Positions 26,464 through 35,653 are shown, counted from the first letter of the stretch. The stretch is 44,795 bases of DNA from an uncultured Muribaculaceae bacterium (GCA_910577465.1 CAJTMM010000019.1:5756-50550), one strand, 5' to 3'. Numbers and translations: made by a program. Notes: generated from the letters alone by a model not told the origin.

Positions 26464-28578
26464 ATGAGATTTTCGATATTGCCGGTGTTATCTGCGTGTG
26501 CTTTATTGTGCTGCGTAGGGTGCACCGGCAGTATTGATAATGGTACCGGAATATTTTCCTGTGAGTCTTATACTGTGACTTCCGACAGCATAGTTCAGGG
26601 AAGTCAAGTGGTAAGGGTGACATCTAATAAGGGATTGTCGACTGATGCCGGAGATGTATTGTGGATGCCGGACAGCATGGCCTATGATGTGGTTATGATA
26701 TCAGATAATCCATTGCTCGATGCTGTTTTCGAAATGTCAGAATCAAAAGGCAGGAATGAATCTCGGACAGTTGTACGTACCCCATTGTCAATATTATTAT
26801 CGGATGTGTATCTGAATCCGAAAAGTGCCGGCGAACACCTGATGGCAATGGTGCATGGAGGGCGTGTATCGGGATGTTATGATTCGGAATTGCATTTGCC
26901 CTCCACCTCTGATAGAGCCATGTGGGTGCAAGCGGTATGGGAGATTTACCGTGCTACCGGGGATATCGGTTGGTTGAAGGATGTGTATCCTATAGCTGAA
27001 CGCGCTTTGAAGGAGGATTTGCGCGCCGGTATGGACCGGCAAATACCGCTGATGCATGGAGTCTCCCGATATATCGCCGCCGATGAGAGCAGATACCTGC
27101 CGCAATGGGCTACCTATGCCGATATGTACGATATGTATTGTCTGTCAGTAAATGTCGGTTATGCCACCGCATGTGCTTCGCTTGATTCGATGGCATCGGT
27201 CTTAGGAGTACAGGCTGATGTAGGGTATAGAGAGTTGAGTCAACGGATGTCCCAGACTATCAATGACCGATTCTGGATTCCTAACCTGTCGTATTATAGC
27301 TCATGTCTTTATGGCGGGTTGTTTGCCATTCAGTCGCAATCATCAGATAATTTGGGACAAGCACTCGCTGTGATTTCAGGTATTGCGCGACATGGCATGG
27401 GTGAATCACTTGTGAATAATACTCCTGTGACCGTAATGGGAACACCGGTAATGTTTCCATTATCTGTAAAAGATGTGGATTATTATAGGACTTATTTATG
27501 GTCTGTGACACAGGCATATTGGAATATAGCGGCGGCACGCATGGGTAACATGGAAGCGTTGAAGAACGGTGTTGCCGCACTGTTGCGTGGTGCCGTATTT
27601 AATAACGGAGAGTTTGATTATGCTTCAGTACCGGCAGTGGTACTCCGGGGGTTGGCAGGCATTGATTTTACATCGACGGGTATTAAGTTTTCACCTTGTG
27701 TACCACCTCAGATATGTACATACATGAGTCTGAACGGTATCAGGTATCGCGAAGCGTTACTTGATATCCACATCTATGGTAGCGGATCGCGCATAAAGTC
27801 ATTTTCGCTCGACGGTAAGGAGCGGAAGGATATGTCGGTTCCCGGGACTTTGACAGGTCATCATTCGGTGGATATAATAATGGATGGTGGTGCTGTGGAG
27901 AATGGCACTGAAATTTCGATTGTGGATTCTCAGATTATACCATCGGTACCGGTTGTGTCATGGGACAGACATTCGGCTGTGATTTCAAATTATGTTGCAG
28001 GGGTGGATTATGAGGTGTATGTAAATGGGGTCATGGAGGAGTCCATACCGGAATCGGGATTTGAATTATATGATACATGCAGTTATATATCGGTAGGAGT
28101 GGTACCTGTGGAGTCTGACAGATGGTTTGGTTGGAGTTCAGCACCGCATTATCTATTACCGGCAAGGATTACGGAGGTTTGTGCCACGGATTTATTGCCC
28201 ATGCGGCATTATGATGACATTGATAGCATGTATGTGGTGGATATGTCGGCAAGACACAATGCTCATATTGAATTTATTTATTCATCGCCAAGCACCGAGA
28301 AGTGCGTGATGGATGTGTGCAGCGTTACCGATTCCATTGGCGGATATGCACTCAGTGTGCTTGAAGTTAATGGCAGAAATGAGGGGGTATTTTTAATAGG
28401 TGGTAGGGAAACGACAGATTCGATACACGTCTATTCCAATAAACTTATGGTGGAGATGAAACAGGGAGCTAATCATGTGTCCTTGAATTGCGATAAGTTT
28501 ATTAATTTTGACGTGCCAAGGAGTAAAAATACCGCGCATGTCAGGTCGGTACGTATAATCCCCATGGTGTCTAAATGA
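26464..28578 (+). CDS. Lipoprotein resembling six-hairpin (alpha/alpha)6 glycosidases
   Basis: 704 residues with a Cys-rich lipoprotein-type leader (probable lipidated C20 in VGCTG; the lipobox is imperfect). The middle part (about 140-400) has the amphipathic helix rhythm of six-hairpin glycosidases: AMWVQAVWEIYRATGDIGWL, YPIAERALKEDL, and SVTQAYWNIAAARMGNMEAL. The next part (about 410-470) looks like the C-terminal beta-sandwich of such enzymes (GIKFSPCVPPQICTYMSLNG, then IHIYGSGSRIKSFSLDG). The final 200 residues appear as further beta-structure. I cannot assign a GH family or identify catalytic acids. It starts 17 bases after maeB, an unexpected partner, and is likely exported to a membrane surface. 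Confidence 0.55.
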   Translation: MRFSILPVLSACALLCCVGCTGSIDNGTGIFSCESYTVTSDSIVQGSQVVRVTSNKGLSTDAGDVLWMPDSMAYDVVMISDNPLLDAVFEMSESKGRNESRTVVRTPLSILLSDVYLNPKSAGEHLMAMVHGGRVSGCYDSELHLPSTSDRAMWVQAVWEIYRATGDIGWLKDVYPIAERALKEDLRAGMDRQIPLMHGVSRYIAADESRYLPQWATYADMYDMYCLSVNVGYATACASLDSMASVLGVQADVGYRELSQRMSQTINDRFWIPNLSYYSSCLYGGLFAIQSQSSDNLGQALAVISGIARHGMGESLVNNTPVTVMGTPVMFPLSVKDVDYYRTYLWSVTQAYWNIAAARMGNMEALKNGVAALLRGAVFNNGEFDYASVPAVVLRGLAGIDFTSTGIKFSPCVPPQICTYMSLNGIRYREALLDIHIYGSGSRIKSFSLDGKERKDMSVPGTLTGHHSVDIIMDGGAVENGTEISIVDSQIIPSVPVVSWDRHSAVISNYVAGVDYEVYVNGVMEESIPESGFELYDTCSYISVGVVPVESDRWFGWSSAPHYLLPARITEVCATDLLPMRHYDDIDSMYVVDMSARHNAHIEFIYSSPSTEKCVMDVCSVTDSIGGYALSVLEVNGRNEGVFLIGGRETTDSIHVYSNKLMVEMKQGANHVSLNCDKFINFDVPRSKNTAHVRSVRIIPMVSK

Positions 28579-28591
28579 AAAAACGGAGTCA

Positions 28592-29095
28592 ATGAAACGA
28601 ATAGGAATACTATCTGATACCCATTCCTGCTGGGATGAGCGGTATGCTACCCATTTTGCCGGATGCGATGAGGTGTGGCATGCCGGAGATGTGGGCGATG
28701 TGTCGATTCTGCGCCGACTTGAGGAAATCGTTCCTGTGGTGAGAGCTGTGTCCGGAAATATCGACCATGGCGATGTGCGACGCATGTGTCCCGAGGTTCA
28801 GGAGTTTGAGGTTGAGGGTGTGCGTGTGTGGATGACGCATATCGGTGGTTATCCGGGTAAATATTCGCCCGGAGTAAAGCGGATATTGCGCGAAGAAGGT
28901 ATAAAGCTTATGGTAAGCGGACACTCACATATATTGAAAGTGATTCCCGACCACGAATTAGGACTTCTGCATATCAATCCCGGAGCGGCGGGTTACCATG
29001 GTTGGCAGAAAGTGAGAACCTTAATCAGGTGTACACTCGACCATGGTACTATATGCGATCTTGATGTGATAGAACTTGGCAAACAAAAGATGTAA
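28592..29095 (+). CDS. YfcE/MJ0936-type metallophosphodiesterase
   Basis: A 167-residue calcineurin-like phosphoesterase of the small YfcE class. It carries the dimetal motifs in order: SDTH (8-11), GDVGD (31-35), GNIDH (around 55-59, N in place for metal), GH (GHSH, around 109-112) and NPGA near the end. Such enzymes hydrolyse phosphodiesters in vitro; the natural substrate is unclear. It has GGAG a few bases before its ATG, one of the clearer ribosome-binding sites of the window. It follows the glycosidase-like gene by 13 bases. Confidence 0.9.
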   Translation: MKRIGILSDTHSCWDERYATHFAGCDEVWHAGDVGDVSILRRLEEIVPVVRAVSGNIDHGDVRRMCPEVQEFEVEGVRVWMTHIGGYPGKYSPGVKRILREEGIKLMVSGHSHILKVIPDHELGLLHINPGAAGYHGWQKVRTLIRCTLDHGTICDLDVIELGKQKM

Positions 29096-29117
29096 TCTTA
29101 CGGTTTATAGTATTAGT

Positions 29118-29627
29118 ATGAAAAAGATATTTGTATTCGTATTCTCAGTGGCGCTATTAGGTATAGCAGGGTGTAAGACTACTGAGGCAAACTATAGGGC
29201 GGCTTATGAAATAGCTAAAGAGAAACAGATGGATTCGGGCGACTCCATAGCCAATGCCGGATTGAAGAGTCAACAGATGCCGCGTCAGATGGTGTTTGGC
29301 ACTGACACATTGCAAGTTCGCACTGAAGCGGTAGGCGTTACAGCCAATGGCGGTGGCACTAATGATATGCTGAAAAAGTATTGTGTAGTAGCCGGGCAGT
29401 TCCATCAGATATTCAATGCGAGTTCCATGCGTTCCCGTCTGGTGGCAGACGGATATGAGGGGACATTTCTGTTGCACAACCGCATGAAACAGTATTATGT
29501 AGTGGTGGGCAGTTATAATCTGCCTTCGGAAGCGCGAGCCATGATAGACAGTCTGAAGGCTGATGAATCTTTGGTGTTCAAAGCTCCGTTCCCTTACGTA
29601 TTGCGTCCGGCTCATTTAGTGCGTTGA
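29118..29627 (+). CDS. SPOR-domain lipoprotein
   Basis: 169 residues from an ATG at 29118. This start is preferred to the upstream in-frame one at 29076, because it gives a clean lipoprotein leader, MKKIFVFVFSVALLGIAGC (C19), and avoids overlapping yfcE. After a polar linker (about 25-85), the C-terminal segment from about residue 88 matches a SPOR domain: KYCVVAGQFHQIFNASSMRSR, then YYVVVGSYNLPSEARAMIDSL in parts. SPOR domains bind peptidoglycan lacking stem peptides, often at division sites. Last gene of the maeB run; convergent with the PH-domain gene. Confidence 0.85.
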   Translation: MKKIFVFVFSVALLGIAGCKTTEANYRAAYEIAKEKQMDSGDSIANAGLKSQQMPRQMVFGTDTLQVRTEAVGVTANGGGTNDMLKKYCVVAGQFHQIFNASSMRSRLVADGYEGTFLLHNRMKQYYVVVGSYNLPSEARAMIDSLKADESLVFKAPFPYVLRPAHLVR

Positions 29628-29646
29628 TTCCGAGTTGGAGTCAACG
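29622..29646. terminator. Hairpin between convergent SPOR and PH-domain genes
   Basis: CGTTGATTCC (29622-29631) pairs with GGAGTCAACG (29637-29646) with one G-T wobble and a 5-base loop. It overlaps the SPOR-gene stop codon. Neither side has a T-run, so it may be a weak or factor-assisted terminator, or a transcript-end stabiliser. Confidence 0.4.
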
Positions 29647-29658
29647 AAGGCGCCTGTA

Positions 29659-30174
29659 TTATCCAATATGTAGCTCCTTGCTGAAAGTTATATTTGGATT
29701 GATTTTTTGCAGCGTCATTAAAAATCCTTGTTCATCGGCGGGAGAAATATAGACGTACTTATTTTTCTCGTAAAGAATGCGGATGTTGGGATATGATGCT
29801 GAAAAATTATGACTGCCACGGTCAATTAAGAAATCACCCCGTCGGACTTTTTTAATTGTACCGATATCAATGGCAAGTGACCGCATTGGGTGTGATATGA
29901 GTAATGTTTTATTTTCTAAAGTGTATGAGATGTCATCATACATTGTTTTGGATAAAATGAAGAACACACCAAAGAATGTGATGCATGATAATGTAATTAA
30001 TACTCCCAAATAGATAGGTGGTTGCGCGAGCCAAATAAAGATAATACCGAACAAGGTAATCGCTATAAACGGCCACCAGGTATTTGAATTACCGACCTTT
30101 GCATGGAATGTAATTCTCTCACCTCTATGGAGGGGTGGTGGTATGGGTGGTGGCGTGGTTAAATTCTTTTCCAT
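29659..30174 (-). CDS. Membrane protein with bacterial PH-like domain
   Basis: 171 residues. The N-terminus is proline-rich (TTPPPIPPPLHRGER), followed by two hydrophobic helices (about 33-50 and 53-73). The remainder, from about residue 80, looks like a bacterial PH (bPH/YdbS-like) fold: DISYTLENKTLLISHPM, then TIKKVRRG, and a closing helix in SPADEQGFLMTLQKINPN. Such proteins are common, poorly characterised membrane proteins. It is minus-strand, 48 bases beyond the DUF418 gene stop; no matching promoter was seen in that gap, so it may be co-transcribed with the genes before it. Confidence 0.65.
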   Translation of the reverse strand: MEKNLTTPPPIPPPLHRGERITFHAKVGNSNTWWPFIAITLFGIIFIWLAQPPIYLGVLITLSCITFFGVFFILSKTMYDDISYTLENKTLLISHPMRSLAIDIGTIKKVRRGDFLIDRGSHNFSASYPNIRILYEKNKYVYISPADEQGFLMTLQKINPNITFSKELHIG

Positions 30175-30222
30175 ATTGCGGTATAGGCTTGACGTCTTAT
30201 TCGTTGTCTTTGCGGCAATGAT

Positions 30223-31431
30223 TTATTTTGTGGCTATCGGATTGCTGACACGATTGAATGAGAGCCATGTAAGACGTTTCCATAAGGCTTCCAACGGTCC
30301 TTGACGGTGCGTTGAGAGCCAGCCGTTGCTCCACCATACCTGAAGCAGGATTATGCCCAGTCCAATAAGCATTGATATTGTGGCACCGCTATATCTGAAT
30401 AGTCCTAATCCGAAATTATAGAATAGAGTTACACCAATGATGGATTGAGTGATGTAATTGGTTAATGACATACGCCCATAAGTGATAGATATGCGCTGGA
30501 ATCTATAGCCGTCGCCCTTTTTGAACCAACAAATCACGAACAGCGATACGAATATTGTCATCAATGTGAAATTGACCGGAAGTCCCAATGCTATACCGAA
30601 GTGGCTTACCCATGTAGTATGCGATAGCATCGGGGATATGAATGTTTTCAAAAGGTATAATGGTCCGAATGCCAATAGGGACAAGAGCAATGTGCGTTGC
30701 CAAAATCGCATGGACCGTTGGGACTTTACGAACATTTCATTTCGACCGAGCCACATGCCTAAAAGGAAGAGTGCCGGGGTCTGGCAGATACGCCCGGCTT
30801 CCACTTGCCAAAAGTTGCTGTATAATTGTCCGTTGATGATATTATTCGATAAAGTCTGTAACAGATTGCCGTTCATCGCCGTCTGCTCAGCTGATGCGGC
30901 AAATGCCACAAAGCGAGAATTGGTATCGATGTAGTCGGGTGAGAAATGAGCCGTGAGCATGTGAATCCAGTCGATAGGTTGCAGCAGTAGTATGCCGGCT
31001 ACAATGAGCACGGTACGGTTACTCCAGGATGATGCAGGAATGAGTATGAGACCGCATACGGCGTAGAATAGCAGTATGTCGCCATTGTAGAACAATGCGT
31101 GAAGTTGGGCGAACCCGGCTAATAATAACATGCGCCATGCAAATCGCAACCGAAAGTCGACGCCACGCAGCCGTGCGTTGCGCATTTGTATATAGAAACT
31201 GAATCCGAATAGCAATGAGAATGTAGCGTAGGCTTTTCCAGCAAGGAGAAACCATACAACATCAGTTACCGCGGAATCAAGTCCGGAAAGCCATTGCGGT
31301 TGCCATTCGGGAGTGTGGAATAGGTTGTAATGTTCAATGCTGTGCAGCAGCACTATAGCCATAAGGGCAAAACCACGTAAAGCGTCGACAACGCTCATGC
31401 GGGAATTGGTGGGCGATATGGTTGGATTCAT
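30223..31431 (-). CDS. DUF418 family polytopic membrane protein (YeiB-like)
   Basis: About 402 residues from an ATG at 31431. A longer frame begins at 31548 but would run 98 bases into the upstream FAD-dehydrogenase gene, and the family's conserved opening VDALRGFALMAIVLLHSIEH follows soon after the chosen start. About ten hydrophobic segments are seen, with the diagnostic FSLLFGFSFYIQMRNARLRG loop and the C-terminal DUF418 region (MSLTNYITQSIIGVTLFYN, then GPLEALWKRLTW). The function is unknown; the acyltransferase-3-like layout suggests transport or modification of an acyl group. Gap to the FAD gene: 19 bases. Confidence 0.87.
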   Translation of the reverse strand: MNPTISPTNSRMSVVDALRGFALMAIVLLHSIEHYNLFHTPEWQPQWLSGLDSAVTDVVWFLLAGKAYATFSLLFGFSFYIQMRNARLRGVDFRLRFAWRMLLLAGFAQLHALFYNGDILLFYAVCGLILIPASSWSNRTVLIVAGILLLQPIDWIHMLTAHFSPDYIDTNSRFVAFAASAEQTAMNGNLLQTLSNNIINGQLYSNFWQVEAGRICQTPALFLLGMWLGRNEMFVKSQRSMRFWQRTLLLSLLAFGPLYLLKTFISPMLSHTTWVSHFGIALGLPVNFTLMTIFVSLFVICWFKKGDGYRFQRISITYGRMSLTNYITQSIIGVTLFYNFGLGLFRYSGATISMLIGLGIILLQVWWSNGWLSTHRQGPLEALWKRLTWLSFNRVSNPIATK

Positions 31432-31450
31432 GATTTTGGATTGGTTAGGA

Positions 31451-33022
31451 TTAAGATGATGTACGTAGTGTGTCGGCAACGGCATCGGCGCAACGTTCGC
31501 CATCAATGGCTGCAGACACGATACCTCCGGCATATCCGGCACCTTCACCGCATGGGAAGAGTCCGTGTAATGTTATGTGATTGAGTGATTCGTTGTCTCG
31601 TGGTATTCTGACAGGTGACGATGTACGTGTCTCGTCTCCTATAAGTATGGCATCGTTGGTGAGGAACCCTCTGTTTTTTTTGCCGAATTCCTCAAACCCT
31701 TTCTGAAGGCGGGTGGCTATCTCTTCAGGTAAAAGGAGGTCGATACGGGCAGGATGTATACCGGGAGCGTATGATGTGGGGGGGAGATTCTTTGATGGAC
31801 GGGATGAGGTGAAATCAATCATGCGTTGTGCCGGAGCGTTCTGCGATTGTCGGGATTCATTGAAAAATGCCGTTTCGATTTCTTCCTGGAATTTCATCAT
31901 TTTCAAGGGACCGAATTCGTTATATCGGGTCACATCTTCGGGTAGGACTTCGACAACCATGCCTGAGTTCGCCCATTTAGAGCCACGATTGGAGGATGAC
32001 ATGCCGTTGACCACCATTTGTCCGGGCGCACTTGCAGCCGGTATTATCACACCACCGGGACACATGCAGAATGAATATACAGCGCGGTCACGCACACGTG
32101 TCAACATAGTGTATTCGGCAGGGGGAAGGTAGCGGCCACGACCGTTTTTGCTATGGTATCGTATGCAGTCTATGAGATGTTGCGGATGTTCAAGGCGGAC
32201 GCCTACGGCTATACCCTTAGGTTCTAAAGCTATGTCGCGTGAATAAAGCATCTTATAGATGTCGCGGGCGGAATGTCCTGTGGCAAGTATAACCGGTCCA
32301 ATATATTCTGAACCATCAGCTGTAACTACGCCTGTTACTTTGTTGCCGTCGATAATTACATCGGTTACTTTTGTATTGAAAAGAACTTTCCCACCACAAT
32401 GCTCGATGGTGTGCCGCATGGATTTTATTACCTCAGGCAAACGGTCGGTGCCTATGTGCGGATGCGCGTCAACAAGAATATCCTCCTGCGCTCCATGCTG
32501 ATGAAAAACGGTCAGTATTTTATCGACCGGTCCACGCTTTTTACTGCGGGTGTACAATTTACCATCGGAATATGCGCCGGCACCGCCCTCTCCAAAGCAA
32601 TAGTTGGAATCAGGGTCGACAATTCCCTCTCGGGCTATACGAGCCATATCCTTGCGACGGGAATCCACATCTTTGCCGCGTTCGAGTACTATAGGGCGCA
32701 CACCGCGTTCTATAAGCCGCAGAGCGGCAAACAGTCCAGCCGGACCGGCACCGACCACGATGCACTGAGGAGCATCGGCAGCGACAGGTGTATAGATGAT
32801 GGGAGTAAACAACGGATGCGCAGGTGCCGGTTCGTCAATGAAGGCACGCAGTGTAACGTTGACCATAACCTGACGCTGACGGGCGTCTATGGAACGTTTC
32901 AATATTTTTATGTCGCGCAGACGGTTAGCGTCAATTCCCATCCGAGTACTCACAAGTGCCATAAGGCGCAGGGGAGTATATGCGGTGGCGGGGTCAATGC
33001 GCAACTGCAAGTCGGCAGTCAT
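31451..33022 (-). CDS. FAD-dependent dehydrogenase (COG2509-like)
   Basis: 523 residues. The N-terminal 75 residues form a small alpha/beta cap (LRIDPATAYTPLRLMALVSTRMG), then the FAD-binding Rossmann loop IVVGAGPAGLFAALRLIERG (GAGPAG at 91-96), followed by the family hallmark SNYCFGEGGAGAYSDGKLYT. The C-terminus contains LFPCGEGAGYAGGIVSAAIDG. The reaction is unknown, though relatives are flavoproteins annotated as uncharacterised dehydrogenases. It sits between methylglyoxal synthase (40-base gap upstream) and the DUF418 gene. Confidence 0.9.
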   Translation of the reverse strand: MTADLQLRIDPATAYTPLRLMALVSTRMGIDANRLRDIKILKRSIDARQRQVMVNVTLRAFIDEPAPAHPLFTPIIYTPVAADAPQCIVVGAGPAGLFAALRLIERGVRPIVLERGKDVDSRRKDMARIAREGIVDPDSNYCFGEGGAGAYSDGKLYTRSKKRGPVDKILTVFHQHGAQEDILVDAHPHIGTDRLPEVIKSMRHTIEHCGGKVLFNTKVTDVIIDGNKVTGVVTADGSEYIGPVILATGHSARDIYKMLYSRDIALEPKGIAVGVRLEHPQHLIDCIRYHSKNGRGRYLPPAEYTMLTRVRDRAVYSFCMCPGGVIIPAASAPGQMVVNGMSSSNRGSKWANSGMVVEVLPEDVTRYNEFGPLKMMKFQEEIETAFFNESRQSQNAPAQRMIDFTSSRPSKNLPPTSYAPGIHPARIDLLLPEEIATRLQKGFEEFGKKNRGFLTNDAILIGDETRTSSPVRIPRDNESLNHITLHGLFPCGEGAGYAGGIVSAAIDGERCADAVADTLRTSS

Positions 33023-33062
33023 GTGTGATATGTTGATAATGATTGTGTTTGGTAACGGTATT

Positions 33063-33506
33063 CTATCTGTCGAACTTCACGTAAGTCTGTTCTGTGGGTT
33101 GGTACGTGTCGTCATCCCAAAGTGAACTGGATATCATGAGGTCGGCGCTTATGCGATTACAAGCGATAGGCACATTGTGTAACCGGCATTGGCGCAACAA
33201 CATTTGAATGTCGGCTTCGTGCGGCTGTGGATTGAGGTCGTCAATAAGAAATACGGCAAGGTCTACCTCGTTTCGTACCACCATGGCTGCTATCTCGGCA
33301 TCACCGCCCATTGGTCCGGAGTTCATACACTGGACGTCCGCCTTGATACCTAATTCATCGAAAGCCTTTTTTATCAGACCACCGGTTGTGCCGGTGCAAA
33401 CCAAATGGTGCTTAGACAGCAGTGACGCATTGAATTTAGCCCAAGCTACCATGTCGGCTTTGCGTTGGTCGTGGGCCACGAGTGCTATTGTAAGATGTTT
33501 TTTCAT
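33063..33506 (-). CDS. mgsA: Methylglyoxal synthase
   Basis: A 147-residue protein matching the MGS fold in full. Key residues follow the E. coli enzyme with a constant offset of 2 in the core: catalytic Asp69 in GPMGGDAEI, D89, H96 and D99 in PQPHEADIQ; H12-D13 are in VAHDQRK. GTTGG (39-43) forms the phosphate-binding loop. It converts dihydroxyacetone phosphate to methylglyoxal plus phosphate, relieving phosphate limitation at the cost of a toxic product. It lies 19 bases after the MATE exporter stop. Whether the neighbours deal with methylglyoxal is unknown. Confidence 0.96.
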   Translation of the reverse strand: MKKHLTIALVAHDQRKADMVAWAKFNASLLSKHHLVCTGTTGGLIKKAFDELGIKADVQCMNSGPMGGDAEIAAMVVRNEVDLAVFLIDDLNPQPHEADIQMLLRQCRLHNVPIACNRISADLMISSSLWDDDTYQPTEQTYVKFDR

Positions 33507-33525
33507 TGTGTTTCTAATTAATATG

Positions 33526-34899
33526 TTATGTATGAGGATGGAGTTTACGTTGGTGTCGGTTGACGATAATCAATGTCACCAGTGCAAAAAAGAAAGCTAT
33601 GCAGTCCGAAGCCGCCATACTTGCCCATACACCATCTATCCCGAAATATCGGGGTATAAATATCAAGAACGGTATCAGGAATATTAGCTGTCGGGTAAGA
33701 GATAGGAATATGGAGAGTTTTGGCATGCCTACCGATTGGAAGAAGTTCTGGATTACTATTTGGCATCCTACCAACGGGTAGAAAATGAAGAATATACGGA
33801 ATCCTCTGTTGGCAATCTCAATCAGTGTTTCGTCGACAGTGAACAGGTGGCTTATGGTTCCGGGGAACATCTCTGTGGCAATCCATCCCACTGTGGTGAT
33901 TCCCACTCCCAGCCAAATGCCTATGGACAGAGTCTTGCGTACACGCGACCATTGCCCCGCACCATAGTTGAATCCCAATATCGGTTGCATACCCTGAGTG
34001 ACGCCAAATACTATCATAACGAAGAACATGGTGGTTCGGTTGAGTATGCCATAAGCTCCTACCGCGAGATTGCCTATTTCGGCTCCGTAATCAAGCAGTG
34101 CCTTGTTGATGAAAATCACTACTATACATCCGCACACATTCATCAAGAATGGTGACAATCCGATAGCATAAATGCGTTTGATAATGGCGGGGGTAATCCA
34201 ACGGTTGCGGATATTGAGATGTATGAAACTTTTTTTAGACAGGAAGTGGCATGTGACCCAGACACATGCAACCGATTGTCCGATTATGGTGGCAAGCGCG
34301 GCTCCCTTAATGCCCCAATCGAACACGAATATGAATATCGGTGCGAATACAATATTGGCTCCAACGGATAGGAGGGCTGAAATCATGGCTTTCTTGGGGT
34401 ACCCTGTAGCTCGCATTATATTGTTGAGTCCTATGAATATGTAGGATATGGGGGTGCCGTATAGAATCACGCGCATGAATTCACGTGCGTAGGGCAATGT
34501 CTCAGGTGTGGCTCCGAAGAACAATAATATCTCGTCAAGAAACAATAGGGTTATGCCACCGAATATTACCGAGTGAATGATACATAGTACGAAAACGTTG
34601 TTGACCACATCGGTGGCTCGGGATATGTTTTTTTGACCGAGAAATATTGACGATATAGTGGCGCCGCCAACAGCAATCAGCGTACAGAACGCTATCACGA
34701 GGTTCATGAGCGGAAATGTGATGGCAAGTCCGGCTATTGCCATGGCGCCTACACCTCGGCCTATGAATATGCTGTCGATAATATTGTACAATGATGTTGC
34801 CACACTGGCTATTATCGCCGGCACGGAGTATTGAATGAGCAGCTTTGGTATGGATTGGCTGCCAAGATCCATGGGAGTTGAAGCGGAACGCGGTTGCAT
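33526..34899 (-). CDS. MATE family efflux transporter (second)
   Basis: 457 residues, about 12 membrane helices. The first helix region contains LIQYSVPAIIASVATSLYNIID and SIFIGRGVG, and the mid-protein repeat GLSPFLMNVCGCIVVIFINKALLDYG begins the second half. The sequence is of the Bacteroidota DinF-like type and differs from the MATE protein at 10516. It would export organic cations or metabolites. First gene of a minus-strand run: MATE, mgsA, FAD-dehydrogenase, DUF418, PH-domain protein. Confidence 0.92.
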   Translation of the reverse strand: MQPRSASTPMDLGSQSIPKLLIQYSVPAIIASVATSLYNIIDSIFIGRGVGAMAIAGLAITFPLMNLVIAFCTLIAVGGATISSIFLGQKNISRATDVVNNVFVLCIIHSVIFGGITLLFLDEILLFFGATPETLPYAREFMRVILYGTPISYIFIGLNNIMRATGYPKKAMISALLSVGANIVFAPIFIFVFDWGIKGAALATIIGQSVACVWVTCHFLSKKSFIHLNIRNRWITPAIIKRIYAIGLSPFLMNVCGCIVVIFINKALLDYGAEIGNLAVGAYGILNRTTMFFVMIVFGVTQGMQPILGFNYGAGQWSRVRKTLSIGIWLGVGITTVGWIATEMFPGTISHLFTVDETLIEIANRGFRIFFIFYPLVGCQIVIQNFFQSVGMPKLSIFLSLTRQLIFLIPFLIFIPRYFGIDGVWASMAASDCIAFFFALVTLIIVNRHQRKLHPHT

Positions 34900-34917
34900 T
34901 GTAAACGTAAGTTTCTA

Positions 34918-34925
34918 CAAAATTA
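34918..34925 (-). promoter_or_regulatory. Probable promoter -7 element for the MATE-mgsA run
   Basis: The minus strand reads TAATTTTG, matching TAnnTTTG, 18 bases before the ATG at 34899, implying a short leader. Confidence 0.5.
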
Positions 34926-34960
34926 ACGCTTTAAAGTATAATAATTATCGGTACCGGTAT

Positions 34961-34968
34961 TATTTTTG
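34961..34968 (+). promoter_or_regulatory. Probable promoter -7 element for the HAD gene
   Basis: TATTTTTG matches TAnnTTTG, 39 bases before the ATG at 35008. It lies back to back with the element for the divergent MATE gene, 35 bases apart. Confidence 0.5.
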
Positions 34969-35007
34969 TGAAAAATTAGTTTCATTTAAATTGTAGTTTA
35001 AGTAGAC

Positions 35008-35646
35008 ATGACACGTTGCGGAGCCTTGTTTGACCTTGATGGTGTGCTGATAGACAGTGAGTCGACATATACTGAATTCTGGAGTGGCATAGACCGGATA
35101 TATCCTACCGGAATAGATAATTACGCCATAGCCATAAAGGGGACTACTCTGCCTGAAATCATGAAGCATTATAGCGATGAGAATGTAAAGGCTGACATAT
35201 TACGCCGTATACATGACTTTCAAGAGTCGATGGTATATAATATATATCCCGGTGTGGAACATTTTCTCTCGGAACTTAATGAACGTGGTGTGCCGGCAGC
35301 TATTGTAACAAGTAGCGACGACAGAAAGATGCAATTGCTTTTCGAGCAGCATCCTGACTTCAGAAAATATTTCCGGACTGTGATTGACGCATCGCAGGTG
35401 ACACGGTCCAAGCCAGACCCACAAGGATATATAAAGGCAGCTGAGTCTTTGGGGCTTAAACCGGAAGATTGCTTCGTGTTTGAGGACTCTCTCCAGGGGC
35501 TGAAAGCGGGTAATGCATCCGGGGCGACTGTGATAGCATTGGCAACAACCTATCCGGCGGAAGTATTAAAAGGAAAAGCCGCCAAAATTATTGGCGGCTT
35601 GGATGAATTTTCTGTTGATGAGATGCTTGCCTTAAAAGGCTTGTAG
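35008..35646 (+). CDS. HAD-superfamily phosphatase/phosphomutase (beta-PGM-like)
   Basis: 212 residues. Motif I is LFDLDGVLIDSE (nucleophile D9, general acid D11); motif II is AIVTSSDDRKM (S at the third position); motif III lysine is in RSKPDPQGYIKAA; motif IV is VFEDSLQGLKAGNASG. The cap inserted after motif I is helical, placing it in subclass IA with beta-phosphoglucomutase and sugar-phosphate phosphatases. The substrate is not predictable. Near the 3' end the DNA holds a 10-bp hairpin within the coding frame (35577-35600). Convergent with nadC, 7 bases apart. Confidence 0.9.
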   Translation: MTRCGALFDLDGVLIDSESTYTEFWSGIDRIYPTGIDNYAIAIKGTTLPEIMKHYSDENVKADILRRIHDFQESMVYNIYPGVEHFLSELNERGVPAAIVTSSDDRKMQLLFEQHPDFRKYFRTVIDASQVTRSKPDPQGYIKAAESLGLKPEDCFVFEDSLQGLKAGNASGATVIALATTYPAEVLKGKAAKIIGGLDEFSVDEMLALKGL

Positions 35647-35653
35647 TCTGATA

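Noticed and set aside
31432..31548. N-terminal extension of the DUF418 protein
   Set aside because: It would overlap the upstream FAD-dehydrogenase gene by 98 bases and lies before the conserved family start.
32399..33028. 209-codon plus-strand open frame opposite the FAD-dependent dehydrogenase
   Set aside because: Shadow of a gene with clear FAD motifs on the other strand.
35577..35600. Strong GCCGCCAA/TTGGCGGC hairpin near the end of the HAD gene
   Set aside because: It is inside the coding frame, before the stop, and no T-run follows, so I do not call it a terminator.
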